From assembly GCA_024741835.1 (NCBI GenBank), contig JAENRP010000259.1, forward strand, positions 1 through 64,000: DNA of 64,000 bases, in the 5' to 3' direction. Position 1 is the stretch's first letter. Every line of letters starts with the position of its first letter. Shown here piece after piece: positions 33,719-47,713 of this stretch. The position numbers and the translations under genes are program-made. This stretch comes from Diplocarpon mali. Its lineage: Eukaryota; Ascomycota; Leotiomycetes; Helotiales; Drepanopezizaceae. The notes beneath the pieces are model-generated. The model was not told where the DNA came from and made no database searches. It was given only the letters and a program-made list of their open reading frames with translations.

Positions 33719-33913
33719 GGCAAGCTGCCCTCGTTCCTAGGGTCATCTTATATAGCTATACCATATGCGATATAAGGGGTTTTGTATGTATTTCAAACGG
33801 CTGTTTAGCTAAAGGACTTCGGAAGGATATCTATATACAATTAAAAGGGACTATAGGAAGGAGGACATTTATAAGTATAAAGGTACTATCTTAGTTATAT
33901 AGAGATAGATAGA
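33719..33913. other. Host target DNA between G1 and G2
   Basis: 195 bp that belong to the pre-insertion locus: the right flank of G1 and the left flank of G2. Its right part is the inverted counterpart of 14346-14404. No gene. Confidence 0.55.
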
Positions 33914-34171
33914 TATTATAATATAAAACAGAGGGGAGACAATATAAGAATAGGCCTAAGGGAAGACCCAAAAACAAAAGGAGGAAGCACTATAAGCGGG
34001 CTCTCTTAGATAAGATATTAGGAACAAGTCCCAAGTATAAGGTATATTTAATACTTATAGCGACGCGCGCTATCTTTATATATAGAAGGTAGCCCTTTTA
34101 TCCTCCTACTATCCTGCGCCGATCATATGATATATATTATAAGACCTATCTATCTTAAGTCTCTATATATA
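33914..34171 (-). repeat. G2 3' LTR
   Basis: Shares long blocks with about 55506-55763, for example AAGAATAGGCCTAAGGGAAG and GATAAGATATTAGGAA. The outer end is fixed by the TSD; the inner end is approximate. Confidence 0.85.
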
Positions 34172-34356
34172 TCTTAAATAATAAAAGTAGTAGCCTCTAC
34201 TACTATTAATAAAGAATATAAAATAATATAAGTTAAGGCAATAGTATATTAATTACTAGCAAACCCTAAGTGCGAGAAAACTAATATATTAAAAGGCCTA
34301 AACTAGGGCTATATTATTATTAAAGGTAAAAGGAAAAAAAAGAAGAGTTTTTTTTT

Positions 34357-34397
34357 NNNNNNNNNNNNNNNNNNNNNNNNNNNNNNNNNNNNNNNNN
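34357..34397. other. Assembly gap (41 N) inside G2
   Basis: 41 undetermined bases next to a purine tract and a run of eight T, between the G2 3' LTR and the palindrome at 34409-34431. The true gap length is unknown. Confidence 0.99.
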
Positions 34398-34408
34398 ATA
34401 TACTTTTC

Positions 34409-37400
34409 ACCTATAGGCCGGGCCCAGGAGTTAGAAAACAAAACTAGTAAAACAAATAAATAAGCTATAGAATTGCAAAAATAATTAAAAATAGTACTAA
34501 CTTAGATGTCAATTTTCCTTAGTTCTCTTTAAGGGATAAGGAGAACTATTACTAGATAATACTCTCTTTATAAAGCGCCTACTTCTTTTTAATAGTTCGC
34601 TATTAGTATTAGAAGAGTCTGGTCTTAGTATTGCAAGAGCTTTAATATTTTATAAAGATGCTAGTATAGTTTAATAGCTTCTGCTAATAGGAAGGGAGAC
34701 TTATATTATAGCATTATTATTATTATCCTCTTTATTATTATTATCATCCTTTAGAAAGTCATCTACTATTAAAGGGGACGCGGCAGGAGATTCTATAGCC
34801 ACGACTTCCTTAGCCTTGCCTTTCTTTAGATTAAGTCGCGGGCCAGGCCTAGGAGTCGTATCAAGGGTTTTTATATAAGGCTTTTTAATGCTATACTTCT
34901 CGAGAAGAATTATCTTATTAATTATATTATTAGCCTTAATATTATTATTAGTGCCTTTCGTCTTAGCCTAGGATTTATTACTATATAACTATAGTTCTAG
35001 TTATTATACTAGCTTTTAAGTATTAGTAAAATTATTAAAAAGTTCTTACTTATATTTCTTTAAATATATTATTAGTTATACCATATCCTTTGAGAATAAC
35101 TCCTTTATAGCTATCACTACTAATAGGTTATTTTATAATCTTCTACCTATAAGGGCCTTTGATAATAGACCGCCTTTTATTATCCTAAGGGTTATATAGA
35201 ACTTTGCAAAAGATTCTCCTATTATACCTTATCTTACTATACTTAGTCTCTTTATACTAAGTGAGTTAATAAGAAAATCTTCTAAGTTAGTGCTATTCTT
35301 AAGTGAATTATTACTAATAACTTTTATATAATTATTATTAATGGTTAAAAAACCGCCCTTTTTAGGTTCCTATTCTAAATCGAAATTAATAAATATACCT
35401 TATCTTATAAATACTAAGAATAGAATAGTATTATTTAAAATATATTCCTTTAAGACAATTTTCTCTTTAGTATTTAATTCTTTTCATTATATAGCGCTTT
35501 GCGCTAGATTTAATAAGATCTATTAAGAGTTCTTAAGATAATAGGGTATAAGTATAGATAACTTATAAGACTTTTCTTATATAGCAAATTCTCTAGTTGA
35601 TTGTTTTGCAATAGGAATTATATAATAGTCAATAGTTCTATTATTAAGGGAGTTGACCTGCGAGCCAGGCCTAGGAATTGATTTAATAAATCGCAAGTTG
35701 GCGTCAATCTTAGTAGTAATAATTCTCAAATAGTAGTTAATACTTATAAACTATATAAGCTTAGGATACGTTACTAACTTATATAAAGACTTATAATAAG
35801 TTAATAGCGCACTAAGATATAGCCTATAGTGCATTCTTAAAGTCTATTATATTAGGTTATACGTCATATTATAAAGAAATGCAAAGAGGGGCGAAAGTTT
35901 TTTATCAGAATTCCGAAAATGATACTAATACATTTCCAATTCCTCTTATACTAATATCAAAAATGAATTCTTTTTATAATAGCTAGGGCTATATATGCGC
36001 ATAGCGCTTAAAAAGGTATAGCTAAGTAGCTTAGGCATATTTAAAAAGCCTTTGCTATAAAGTGATATTAAGGTATTATTAGTTAGTATAGTCTTATACT
36101 AAGCGGGGGTCTAAGCGATATTATAGAATAATTTAAGGGCCTTAGGTGCTACTCGGAATTTAAAGAAACCTAATAATATATCTTTCTTAACCTAATTGGC
36201 TATTCTATTACTAATAGCCATAATTGCATAATTTCTAAGGTATAATAAGAACAGTTTTAAATCAGGAGTAGTATAAAATTTATAGATATTAAATAATACC
36301 TTTTTATTAGTAATGCCTATTAATACTAGTCTGTAGTATAGTATATATTATCGTTTATAAAGGGTATAAAATTTCTTAAAATAGAAGTCTTCAAATATCC
36401 CTATTATAAATTTACTTAAGCGAGTCTTTATTTCTAATATCACTATGACTCTGAATCTATTACTATACTATAGTATTATCTTAATATTAAAGGGGACTTA
36501 ATAACATTTTATAGAGATCATTATTATAGTATCTTTAGGCTTCTCCTTAAGTATATAGTAGTCGCCCTTTGATTTCTTATAGTTAATAAAGAACTATATA
36601 ATATTATTTAAGGTGAATTCGTCTTATTGCAGTTTTATAATCTATTTAATAGCTCTTGCTATTGCCTCTTATGCTAATAAAATATCTCCTTGGTTTTCCT
36701 TCTTCAAACGCTTTATTATAGACTTATAGAATTTTAAAACAAACTTTTGCAAATCTTCGGAAAAGGTCTATATAATATCAGATATATCCTTCTTAGTATT
36801 ATTAAAAATTTCTAATACGTTAGTAATAAGGCTATCTACTTCATCCGTTAGCTTATCTTCTAAGTCTATATCGTTACGTATTCTAACCTATAGGCCAGGC
36901 CTGCGAGCCAGTTTCTTTACTACTAGTATATAAGGTATTCTAAGCATTTCTAAGGACAGTGATTTAAACATATCTAAGTCTAATGCTTTAAGGTTATAAT
37001 AGTTAGTAGTTTATATTTCCAGTATCATAAGTACCTTATACTTATAGACTTCTTTATTATATACTAATTCCACCTATAGGCTAGGCCCGCGAGTCAAATC
37101 GCGCTTATCTATTAATCCTACTGCAGGTAGTAGTAGCTTTAGGGCGGCAGGTATAACAAATTCCCATCTCTCCATTTTATTATTAAAATAGTTCATAGTA
37201 TATTTAGTTAAATATATCATCTTTTCTTTTATAATAAGTAGACTATATTATAACTATTATAAGCCAAGTATATCTAGAATAGTTTGGTTAAGAAGTATAA
37301 GATTATTATATTAGGCAGGACTATCCTTTATAGTTTAAATAGTAGAGTGTATAATAGTGCTTAAAAATCTAATAAATTTTCTACTCTATATACTATTTCC

Positions 37401-40400
37401 CTGCAACTTCTTTATACCTTCTTAAATAGTGAAATAATTTAATACCTATATAGCTTTAGCTACTAGTTAATATATCTTAAAAATCTTACCAAGTCCTTGC
37501 AAAGCATTATTTGCAATAATATCATTTATAAAGTGGCTTTAAAAGAGCGTTCTATATATTCTACTTATAAATTGTATTAGTCTTTTTATACACTCATTTT
37601 TCTTATCTCGGTTCTTTTAAAACAAATCAACCGAATTAGTATACTCCTAATACTTTTGTAAAAACTTTTCACAATTAATACCTTTACCTTAAAGTTCCTT
37701 ATTTAAGAAATCATCAAAACCTAAGAATCCTTCCTTAATAGTAGAAATTCTATAGTTAAGCACCTTAATAGATAAATTCAGGAATACCTACTATTCGGTC
37801 TCACCTAATGTTCTATAAGTGCTTACTATATCTTCTAATGATCTTAATAACTTACTATCCCATAAGAACCCTCCCTTTAATATTAGTTCATTATTAGTAG
37901 TACTTAAGGACTTACTGCCTAAGGCAACAACCGATATATTCTTCTTAAGTATGGCCTTTTTACTTATAGTTAATAGTACTATAATAAATTATTTAATAGG
38001 AGAGGTAGCTTTAAATAAAGAGATAATTATTTAAGAAAGATTAATAATATAATAGGCTTATACTTAAAAAGATTAATAATAGAAAGACAATAGTAGTAGT
38101 ACTAATATTATAGGTCTGGTAAGGTTAAAAAGAGAAGTAAAAAAAGTAAAATCGTAATATAAGGAGAGGCTTATTTATAGAGTTTAGAGTCGCACTAGTG
38201 CACAAAGGAAAAGTAGGCATAAAGAGGCTAGAAGTAGGAACAAAAGTAGGGTATGACATATATAAGGACCTATAATTAGTAAATGATAATTCTTCAAAGG
38301 TAAGGATAATATTTCAAAGGTAAGCGTTAGAAAATTATATATAAAGGAAATAATCAAAGGATAGATTATATAAAGAATAAAGTAGAGTAAAGAATATATA
38401 TAGAATAGAATAATAAATAAAGAATAAAGAGGTGCTAGTATATAAGAAGTAGATAATCTTAAAAAGATTCAATTTAAATTCATAAGTCCTTTAAATAGTC
38501 TTCTCTAAAGGTAATAGGCTAGATTCTCTAAATTGCTTAATTCAATTATCAGTTCTATTATCACTTTAAAGTCTTCTTCTCTTGCGTTAGTTCTTACCTC
38601 TTAGCGTTTTCTTTAATTTAAGTGACCGAGGTTCATTTGAACTATCTTATAGGCTTAAGCCAGCCGAGTCCAACCTTACTCGCGGGCCGGGCTCGCGAGT
38701 CAGTCTTAGCGTTTCTAAGCTTAAAGGTAAAAATAAGAGATTAGTTCTTAAATCAGGGTCTAATACTATACTAGCATTTCGATTTATCTCTTTTTCGAAT
38801 TTTCTTATAATAATACCTTTATCAATTAGTATATTAGGCTCTTAAATAGCATTTACTTTATTGCATTATTCTTAAGACTTAAGTCTATAAAGAAGCGACT
38901 TAATATTTATAATATTCGTCTAAGCCTTAATAAAGGCATTAAAGAGTTTTTAATTATATTCTATAAAGTGGATTTTCAATTTATCTTTATTAAGAAAGAA
39001 TAACTCTTATACTTCAATTATAATAAAAGGATCTATCTAAGAGCGCCGATTAATAATAGCTTTAAAGAGGCTGTTATAATTCTTAAGATAAAAAGCTACT
39101 TTAAAAGGTGCAATAGTTCTACTTATATTAATCTATTAAGGTACTAGAGGTTGCTTTAAAGCAAAGACTAAAAAGATAAGATCGGAGATTCGAGTCTTAT
39201 TTTCTAAGGTATTCTTATTACAAATAGTTATATAATTATTACAAAAGGCTATAAAGCTTCTAATTTTATAAAGTTTATCTAAGCGCATTTTAAGAAGGTG
39301 CCCTTATTTTATTATTACTATAATAAGGTTACTATTATTAGTAATAGGCCGTAAGATCTCTTTTTATTTCATTTTTGCGGTTATATAAGCTAATTGAGAT
39401 TTTAAGCCAAGTGCTTAAGAAGTCTATCGACTTATCTTCTTTGCAAATAGAGTGAGTTTTACATTCGATTAAGAGCCGACCTACCTATTAAGGCTTTTAA
39501 AAGCTGGCCCTTATCCAATTGGTAGGATCTAATAATCTAAGACTTACTTTCTAATAAAATTGACTTATAGGCTAGGACTGCAAGTGAAAATCGGAATTTC
39601 TTTATTAATAGCACTTATATCTTTCTTTATTAAAACGACTTAATTATAAAGACTAAGGCTAATTAATTAAAGAGGTTTAAGGTAGGCTATAAGCTAATAA
39701 GCTCTTTTACTTTTCGCTATTATAGTTAAGAGGTAGAGTTTATAATATATCTAAAGGACTTATTAAATAAGGCTAAATATTATATTATAAAGAAAATAAG
39801 AAGGTATAAAGGTCGCGTTATTTATAAGGCGGAAGTAATAAAGGTATATCTCTACTTCTTATCTTATAATAGAGAGGAATATACTTATAAAAGCACTATT
39901 ATTAATAGTAAAATTATCGGTTAGAAAGCGGTATTCGAAGGGTTTAGGCATTACAATTGACCCTTTTTCCTCTATTTCCTCTTACTATTTATTACTTAAT
40001 AATATCGAAAAGAAAGAATTATTCCATTTAATCGGCTTTAATACCTTTAAGGCTTCGGGATCAGCCTTAAATTTTATAATACCTAAAGATGCCTCTATTA
40101 TTAATAAGTTAGATTTACGTATCTTTAAAGAGATAAAGAACTGATTATTAAGGTAGATTAGAAAAAGATCAACATCTTCTATTATATAAAGAAGTTTAAA
40201 GTATTTAATAGTTTTATTAATATCAAATCCTTTATAATTAAGACTATAATAAACCAAAAGAGAGCAAATATAAAGGTCGCAAAGTCTTTTCCTTTCGATT
40301 CCTACACTAGGAAGATACTATTAAAAGCGAGTCTTTATTACAAAGGATACTTGAATATTATATCATTCTTTAAGCTTAAGGTTAAGAATGACCGATTAAG

Positions 40401-40971
40401 GCATATTACTATAATTACAAATATCCTAATTAATAGATTCCTCTTTGCATTCTCTTTCTCGTAAGATAAAATAGTCTTATTTAGCATCTGAGAGACTAAG
40501 TTTTTAATTTCTATAATTATTAAAGAATTAAATAATATCTATAAAGGCGAACTCATTTAAGATAAGCTATTAAATCTATCTAATAGCTCTCTTAGTCGTT
40601 TCTAAAGCAATAGGAATAAGGTCTTCTCTTATATTATCATTTTTAAAACGGTTATATATAGATATAAAGAAGTTAAGAACTAGCTCCTTTAAGTTATTAA
40701 AGAAGGAGTTTAAGCAAGCGTACAATCCTTTAGTTTTAAATTATAAATTAGCTAAGATAGCTATTAAATGATCTATCCTTTTTAAAGGTTGAGCTAAAAT
40801 AGGTCGTTTAGCTAAAGGAGAGTCCTTTAAAGATTCCGAAAATTCTAAAAAGGCTGCGCTAAGCGTTCGGGCAGTTTATTTAGCAGCAGTTTTTAAAATC
40901 ATTTTAGCAAAAGGCAAGTTAGGTCTAGTTCTAAAATTCTCGTTTCTAACTCTTAGTCTAGGACTATAAGT
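34409..40971 (-). repeat. Eight dispersed palindromes in the G2 3' half
   Basis: 23-bp copies start at 34409, 34834, 35656, 36886, 37072, 38678, 39563 and 40949. The copy at 38678-38700 is nearly a perfect palindrome (arms ACTCGCGGGCC and GGCTCGCGAGT around one base). Those at 36886, 37072, 38678 and 40949 lie in frame in the uncharacterised coding tracts, reading ARRPGLQV, TRGPSLQV, TREPGPRV and TYSPRLRV (Q from stop codons inferred). Confidence 0.88.
34900..39500 (-). pseudogene. Uncharacterised coding tract B of G2
   Basis: On the minus strand a long frame interrupted almost only by TAA/TAG/TGA of the RIP type runs from about 38,030 to about 35,900 and probably further. A second coding stretch (about 39,500-38,600, containing NILIDKGIIIRKFEKEINRN) lies upstream, separated by an AT-rich non-coding stretch at 38,130-38,470. 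Readable blocks include FDDFLNKEL (37692-37718), MERWEFVIPAALKLLLP (about 37,150) and DEFTLNNIIxFFINYKK (about 36,580-36,630). It is paralogous to tract A over at least 500 residues. I recognise no known domain; it is not gag, RT or integrase. Confidence 0.55.
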
Positions 40972-41600
40972 TAAATTATATAATTTAGCACTTATTATAT
41001 CTTTAGGTTAAAAAGCGAATTTTAAAGCAGGCTTAACTATAAATAACTAATTCCCTTCTTTATTATTAAAGAAATCTTATCTAAACCTTATTATAAGAGT
41101 CCAGTTCTCTTTTAAAATAAGCAAACTATAAGCAGAAGCGTAAAGCCTTAGCATATTAATAATAGTACTATTAGGTAGGGTAATATCTGCAGCTTAATTT
41201 GATCTTTTTATAGCCCTATTAGCTACTATAAGTATTGTATTAGATAGGCTTATAAATCTGTGATTGCGAATTCGATTGCCTTAGAATTTTACTACTCCTT
41301 TTTAAATAATAAAGAAATTGAGAATTTAAATAGCTTTAGCAATAGGAGTATTTTCCTTAAGAATTTTTAATAATACTTATCTTCTATTATTAGAATTAAT
41401 ATTTGTTAGAAAGCGCAAATAAAATAGGAGTCCTCTCTTATTAATGGCTAAATTATCCAATTATCAAATAGATTCTTCTCTTTTATCTCAGTCCATTTTA
41501 AAAGTATCAGCTAAGGTTATATATTAATCTGCATCAGCTAAGAATTCCTTTTTAAAGATTCTCTTTAATCTTAATTCTTTAGTTAGGAAGTCGTTAAATT

Positions 41601-41795
41601 TGTTGAGATAAGTGATACAGCTATCACTCTGATATATTATCATATGACCCTACTGCTTAATCAGTAGGATGTTGATACGTATATAGCTATAGGGAAGAAA
41701 GGGGTAACCTTCCTTCCCTAACTCTTACTAATATATCGACTATCGACCTTTAGAAGTTTCTTATACCTACTACGCTAACTCACTTAAGCTCAATA
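41601..41795 (+). repeat. C3 5' LTR
   Basis: 195 bp; starts TGTTGAG and ends CTCAATA, showing the inferred ancestral inverted ends. Confidence 0.93.
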
Positions 41796-43734
41796 GGTTA
41801 TAAGCCCTAGATAGACCAATAATAGATTATTAACTTCCCTTAGAAAGCACTTGCGCTGCAACTATTAGTAGGAAGTTAAATAAGACTTGTAATAAGAGGC
41901 GAGCAATCGGCGAATAAGAGGTGTAATTCCCTATTTAGCCAACCTATATTACAAGAGGTATGATTCCTTGCTCTACAACCCCTTTGGTACTACAAGAGGT
42001 ATGATTCCTTGCTTTACTATATTTCGTAAGAGGTGTGATTCCCTGCGTTATAGCTTAAAAAAAAAAAAAAAACCCTTTTCGATAAGAGGACTTCCTTCCT
42101 ATTTAATACTTCTATAATACCTGCTATTTAATCATTTCAACTTTTCGATAGGAGGAGTGCCTTCAACTATTTAATTTATTTGATTTTTAAACGCAATTCT
42201 ATTTAAAATAGTAATAGCTTCTGATTCCGACTAAAACACTAGACCTAAAGACCTCTAACTCTCTTAAAAGAACTGGCAATAATAGTTCGACGATTTAAAG
42301 CTTTACTTTAAGAGCAAAGGTATCGAAATAGCGATTCAAAAGACACTTATTAAATACGCGAGAATAGCCTCCTATACTCCTTCTACCAATTCGTCTACTT
42401 CTACTTCAATAGCTAATACAACTGCTAAGGATTTGCCAAATATACTAAATAAGCTTAGCTTAAGAGCTTTAGTAGATAATAACTAAGAATCCTAAAGGCA
42501 GATTTTAAATATAAAAAAGGAGAAGGAGTATAAGCTAGCCTTAGCCAAATATAAACTTAAGATTAATAAAGGTTTAAGCGATAAAGACCGAGATTTTATT
42601 TGAGTTTATAATAATATAAAGATAAGATAGGATACTTTAAAGGTAAAATACTCTTAGATAACTACCTTTAATACTTAACATCTACTATAGTAGATCACTT
42701 TATTTTAATATAGAAAAGATAAAAATAGTAAGGATATAGATATAAATATAGACTCTATCTAATTTATACTATATAAAGTGAGAAGGAGAGTAAGAGCCGC
42801 AGATCCTAGGATAGCTATAACTTTTAAGGAAACTCAGCTTTTTAGTTTCCTACTTAATAGCCTCCTTCCTAAGTTCACTATTATAAAACAATCTCTTCTT
42901 ATCTAACCTAACCTTAAGATCTATAAGAAGATCGACCTCCTTTAAACTATTAAGTAAGACCTCAAAGGATACTCTAAATCGGCAAATGCCGCATTATAAG
43001 GTAAAGACAAGCCTAAGAAGAGGAAGGAGCGTAGGATAAGCCCTTAAGCTCATCGGGAATGCTACTTCTATAATAGTACTTATAATATTACTAATTATAA
43101 AGTTAAAAGGCAATTGATTAATATAGTCGCTAGCTTTAATATTAAAAAGCAATTAAAGTAAAAGTTAAGAAGCAAACTACCTTTATCCTATTAAAGGCCG
43201 CAACTACTAAGGAAAGGCAAAGGAAAAGGCTATTTAGCCAGAACTTTAGCAGATACCTTTAATAATAATAGTAGGTTATTTAAACTTAGATCTACTTCTA
43301 ATAATTCAGATAATAATTATAATAAAGATACTTATATTTTAAAAGCCGATCTTTATAAGATCTTTAAATCTAATTAGTATAGTAATACTAGTTGTATAGC
43401 ATATATAACTAATAAACCCTACCTATTTAAAGGCCCGCTTACTAAAATAAAAAGGCGCTCTATTAAGGTTAGTAGTAGAAGGTTATATATAGACTCGATA
43501 GGTATAATAGAGATAAATATTGCTAGCGTTTCTTTCCTTTTATAAAATATTCTCCTTATACCTAGCTTAAGTATTAATCTTTTATCTAGCTGCAAGATTT
43601 ATATAAAGTTGAATTATATAAGAGTTTTTAATAATCAATTTATATAATTTATAAATAATAACTATAAAGTGATCTTTAAAGTTAAAATTAAAGATAGACT
43701 TTATATTATCTTAAAGGTAATATTATAAAAATTA

Positions 43735-44117
43735 ACTCCTAGGCCAGACTTATAAGTAGGTTCCTTTAAGGAAAGTGCACTCTCTGCCCTAATACAATTA
43801 AGTAAGGATAAGGAGAATAGATAGACTCTTAAGCTAGGATCGCAAGTAAAATTCGCAAAAATAACTCTTAAGCTAGGACTATAAGTAGATTGCAAGGTAT
43901 CTTCGAAGATGACTTTTAAGCTGGGATTATAAGTGAATTTAGTAGAAATAACTCCTAAGCTAAGACTGCGAGTAAATTCTGCAAATTCGCTAATAACGAC
44001 TCTTAGGCCAGGACCGCGAGTAGATCTTACTATTTCTAGGAAATCGACTCTTAAGCCAGGACTGCAAATAGATCTTGCGGTCTTACTAAAAACAACTCCT
44101 AAGCCAGGCTCGCAATT
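43735..44117 (+). repeat. Eight-unit palindrome array in C3 pol
   Basis: Units start at 43735, 43825, 43864, 43912, 43951, 43999, 44047 and 44095; spacings 90, 39, 48, 39, 48, 48 and 48 are identical to C2. The last two units have decayed right ends. The 142-aa minus-strand frame here (43701-44129) is antisense. Confidence 0.92.
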
Positions 44118-45774
44118 GGAAAACGGCAAAACCTTAAACTGCTATTACTAGTCCTTTTTAGCTACTAATAATAAAGTATCAATTAATAATAGGCTACTAA
44201 AGCTATTAGAAGCCGAAAGCCTATTAAAGTATTAGCTAATATATAAAAGATTTGCGTATTTAAGGCTAGAGAAATTAAAGGGCTTATATAAGGTCTCGAC
44301 CTTAAAACAGAAGATCTAAGTACTAAAGGATCACTTAGTATACCGAATTTGCAAGCTAATAAAACTTCAAAATCAGATATAAACTAAGCTTAGTCTATAG
44401 AAAGATTCAATACTAACGCTAATATCTATTAATACTATTAGACTATTTATAACCTTGATTAAAGGAAATAATTAGTTTTCTTAAATAGTAGATAATTCTA
44501 CTTAATAGATATAGACCATTTGCACTAGGACCAAATCTAAGCTTATAAAAAAGCTAGAAACTTAAAAAGTGATAAAGGAACGCTAGACCCAATTGAAACT
44601 AATAGCTATTAAATCTAATAACGCATTAGAGATTAAAGTAAAGCTTAATAAATAGGTAAAATAAGGAGTTTATTACAAACTAACTATAATATATAAAGGT
44701 TCCTACTAAAATAGCATCGCTAAGCGAAGCATCTAGTAAGCAAAGACTGACTATCGCGCTCTATTATAAGATACTGACCTACTACTAGAATTCTAGGACC
44801 TTGCGGTTAAGGCAAATATATACTTATAAAATAGAATAGGTAGTAGACTAATAGTTAATAGCATTTGAATATTATTATATAAGGCATATTTTAAATAGAA
44901 ACTAAGCTTAGACTATATCCGCGTCTTTAAAAGCATCTACTACTCCTATATTAGCCTAAAGTCCTAGCCTATAGGTATAAAAAGTAAGAAGCTAATAGAG
45001 TAAGGTAGAAAGTATATATTTATTAAGTATATTAAATAAATAATAAAATAATAGATAGTATACGCGCTAAATCTAAAGCAAGTAATTATATCCTTAATAG
45101 TTAAGTTTAACAAATCTTAAAATAAGGGAGAGCTATCCTTAAAGCTTTATATACCTAGAGATTCGCAAGGTATACTACTTGATAGTAATACTATTAAGCC
45201 GAACTAATAACCCCTTTCTCTTAGCTTAGGCATATTAAGCGTACCTACTAATTGACGACCTACTAGTCGTCTAAAGGCCGAATAGACTATTCCTATTATC
45301 TGCAAACTGCCTAAAGTATAAAATAACTTTAATATCATTATCCCTTTAATTAAAGTACCTATAGTAAAGGATATTCCTAAAATAGGTATAAGTAATAACG
45401 AGCCTCTATTATTAGAAAGCGGTTCTTTAAATAATAAGCCTATAGAACCTATAGCCGGAACTACGTCCTTAAAAAGGAATAGAGACTTAGAATTAAAAGA
45501 TACCTTAGATAAACGCAAGTCTAAGCGTATCTAGGCTATAATAGTATATAGGATTTATAAGCTTGAACTTTAATAGAGCTTTAATAAAGATAATGTATTC
45601 TTAGCTACTAAGGGGATAATGAAAATCTCTCTTTTAAAGATATATAATAAAGCTATTAACAATCTAGAGAATAGAGCAGTATAAAGTAAGGCAATCTAAA
45701 AGGAGATAAGCTCTTTTATTGCAAATGGCATATAAATAGAGGAACCGATACTAAAGGATATAAACCTAGTATTA

Positions 45775-47180
45775 ATAAAGTAGGTCTTTACAATTAAGAT
45801 ATATATAAATAGAACCCTAAAGCGTTATAAAGTAAGGCTTATAGCTAAGGGCTTCTCCTAATAGTATAGAAAAGACTACTTCGACATATTTGCACTAATA
45901 GTTCGCATAGATACCCTTTATATATTTATAGTAATAATAGCCGCTAAGGACCTTAAATACAGATAGTATAATATTAAAAATGCATTTACTAAAGCGATTA
46001 TAAAGGAACGGATTTTTCTCTCTTAACCTAACGGTATTCTTATATGCGCTAGCCACTCTCTTCATATACTTTACAGTATCTATAGGCTTAAATAATCAGC
46101 CTATAATTGAAACCTCTTATATAGTTCTACTTTAATAGAAATGGGATTTATTCAAAGCCTAGCTAACCCTTATCTATTTACCTATGCTAAGTATAGAATT
46201 AAGTTGCTATTATATATTAATAATATTACTATAGCTGCGAAAACAACTACTTAATTAGATTAGTTCTTTATAATAATTTAGAAACATTTTAATACTAAGG
46301 ATCTAAGGGGAATTTATAAGATCCTTAGCATCTATATCATAAGGAACCGCTCTACTCAAGAACTCTAATTAGATTAAGAGCAGTATATTAAGAAGATCCT
46401 AGACCAAATAGGACTCTCTACTTATACTCCTAACTTTAAGCTAAAGCATACTCCAATCAAAGGAAAGTATAATAAGTTAAAGCCTACTAATAAAAATAAG
46501 TAGAAAGGAGATCTAAAGAAGTACTAATAAGATATTAGAGCAATTATATATACTATAGTATATATAAGACTAGATATCGCCTTTATTATTAAGCAACTTA
46601 GTCAGAACCTAAAGGATCTAACGATTTGATATAAGAATGCAATCAAGCGACTTAAAAGGTACCTTCGATCGATAATCATATAGAAGGTAAGATACAGACT
46701 AATAAAATATATAAGCGCAAAACTTAAGGTATATACCGATTCTAACTAGGCAAATATGAAAGGTTGGAAAAGTATATCTAAAAGCATAATAATACTATAT
46801 AATAGACCTATATTATAAAGAAGTAGGAAGTAGAAATCAATAGCTACCGCAAGCACTAAGGCTAAATATATATTAATATTATTAAATTGCAAGCAAGGAT
46901 TATAAATCGCCTAAGTTTTAAAAGATATAGGTTTTACTAAGTATATTAAATAAGATAGGAATTGTATTAATCTTTAAGCAGATAATATAAGGGCGATTGC
47001 ACTTATAAAAAATCTATACTTATATAAGTGATCGAAATATATTAATATTGCCTACTACTTTATCTATAACCTTATTATAAAGAATAAGTTATTAATTACC
47101 TATATCCCAACTAATTAAATAGTAGCAGATGGATTTATAAAGCTACTAAAGATAGTTGCAAAGTTCGAAGCATTCAAAGA
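45775..47180 (+). pseudogene. C3 RT and RNase H remnant
   Basis: Colinear with C2; readable blocks include the KNAFTKAIIKERIFL region (about 45,975-46,020), LLYINNITIA (about 46,205) and KSIATASTKAKYILILLNCK (about 46,835-46,885). Inactivated by stops. Confidence 0.8.
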
Positions 47181-47228
47181 TATACTAAGGTTATAAAAGA
47201 TAGTAAGGGCTTAGTAGGCTTAAGGATA

Positions 47229-47380
47229 ACTCCTAGGCCCGCCCTGCGAGTTAGGTCATATAGTCTTATAAAGTAAAGTTTTTTTTTAAATCGACTCCTA
47301 GGCCTAGACCGCGAGTCAAGTCATATAATCTTATAAAGGAACGCTTTTAGAAATTTAACTCCTAGTCCTACCCTACGAGT
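47229..47380 (+). repeat. Three palindromes in the C3 3' region
   Basis: 47229-47251, 47294-47316 and 47358-47380, the same trio as in C1 and C2, with spacings altered by small length changes (65 and 64 bp). Confidence 0.88.
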
Positions 47381-47518
47381 AGGATTGGTGATTTTAATAG
47401 AGGTTGCTATTAATTGATTATTTTTAATTTAAAGAGATACTTAAGAGTTAGATTAGCGCAAAAGGATAGTTATTATTTTCCCAACTATAAGTTAATCAGA
47501 GTAAGATCTAAGTAAGGG

Positions 47519-47713
47519 TATTAAGATAGGTAATATAGCTATTACTCTAATATATTATCATATGACCCTACTGCTTAGTTAGTAGGATATTAATATATAT
47601 ATAGCTATAAGGAAGAAAGGGGTAACCTTCCTTCCCTAACTCTTACTAATATATCGACCATCGACCTCTAGAAGTTTCCTATACCTACTGCGCCGACTCA
47701 CTTAAGCTTAATA
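47519..47713 (+). repeat. C3 3' LTR
   Basis: 195 bp, heavily transition-mutated relative to the 5' LTR; followed by the TSD AAATT. Confidence 0.93.

Larger units (their letters stand above)
41601..47713 (+). mobile_element. C3: Ty1/copia retrotransposon inserted in G2
   Basis: 6113 bp. 195-bp LTRs at 41601-41795 and 47519-47713, TSD AAATT (41596-41600 and 47714-47718). The 5' LTR keeps the least altered start, TGTTGAGATA. Same family as C1, C2 and C4. Compared with C2 it has 11 extra A in a leader run (42057-42072) and 4 extra T near the 3' trio, otherwise almost the same length. Many stops. Confidence 0.95.

Noticed and set aside
34409..40971. The unknown G2 tracts as a DUF3435 captain of a giant Starship element or another nested DNA transposon
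   Set aside because: No recognisable tyrosine-recombinase or transposase motifs, and no terminal repeats of another element were found inside the G2 LTRs; the idea cannot be fully excluded without a search.
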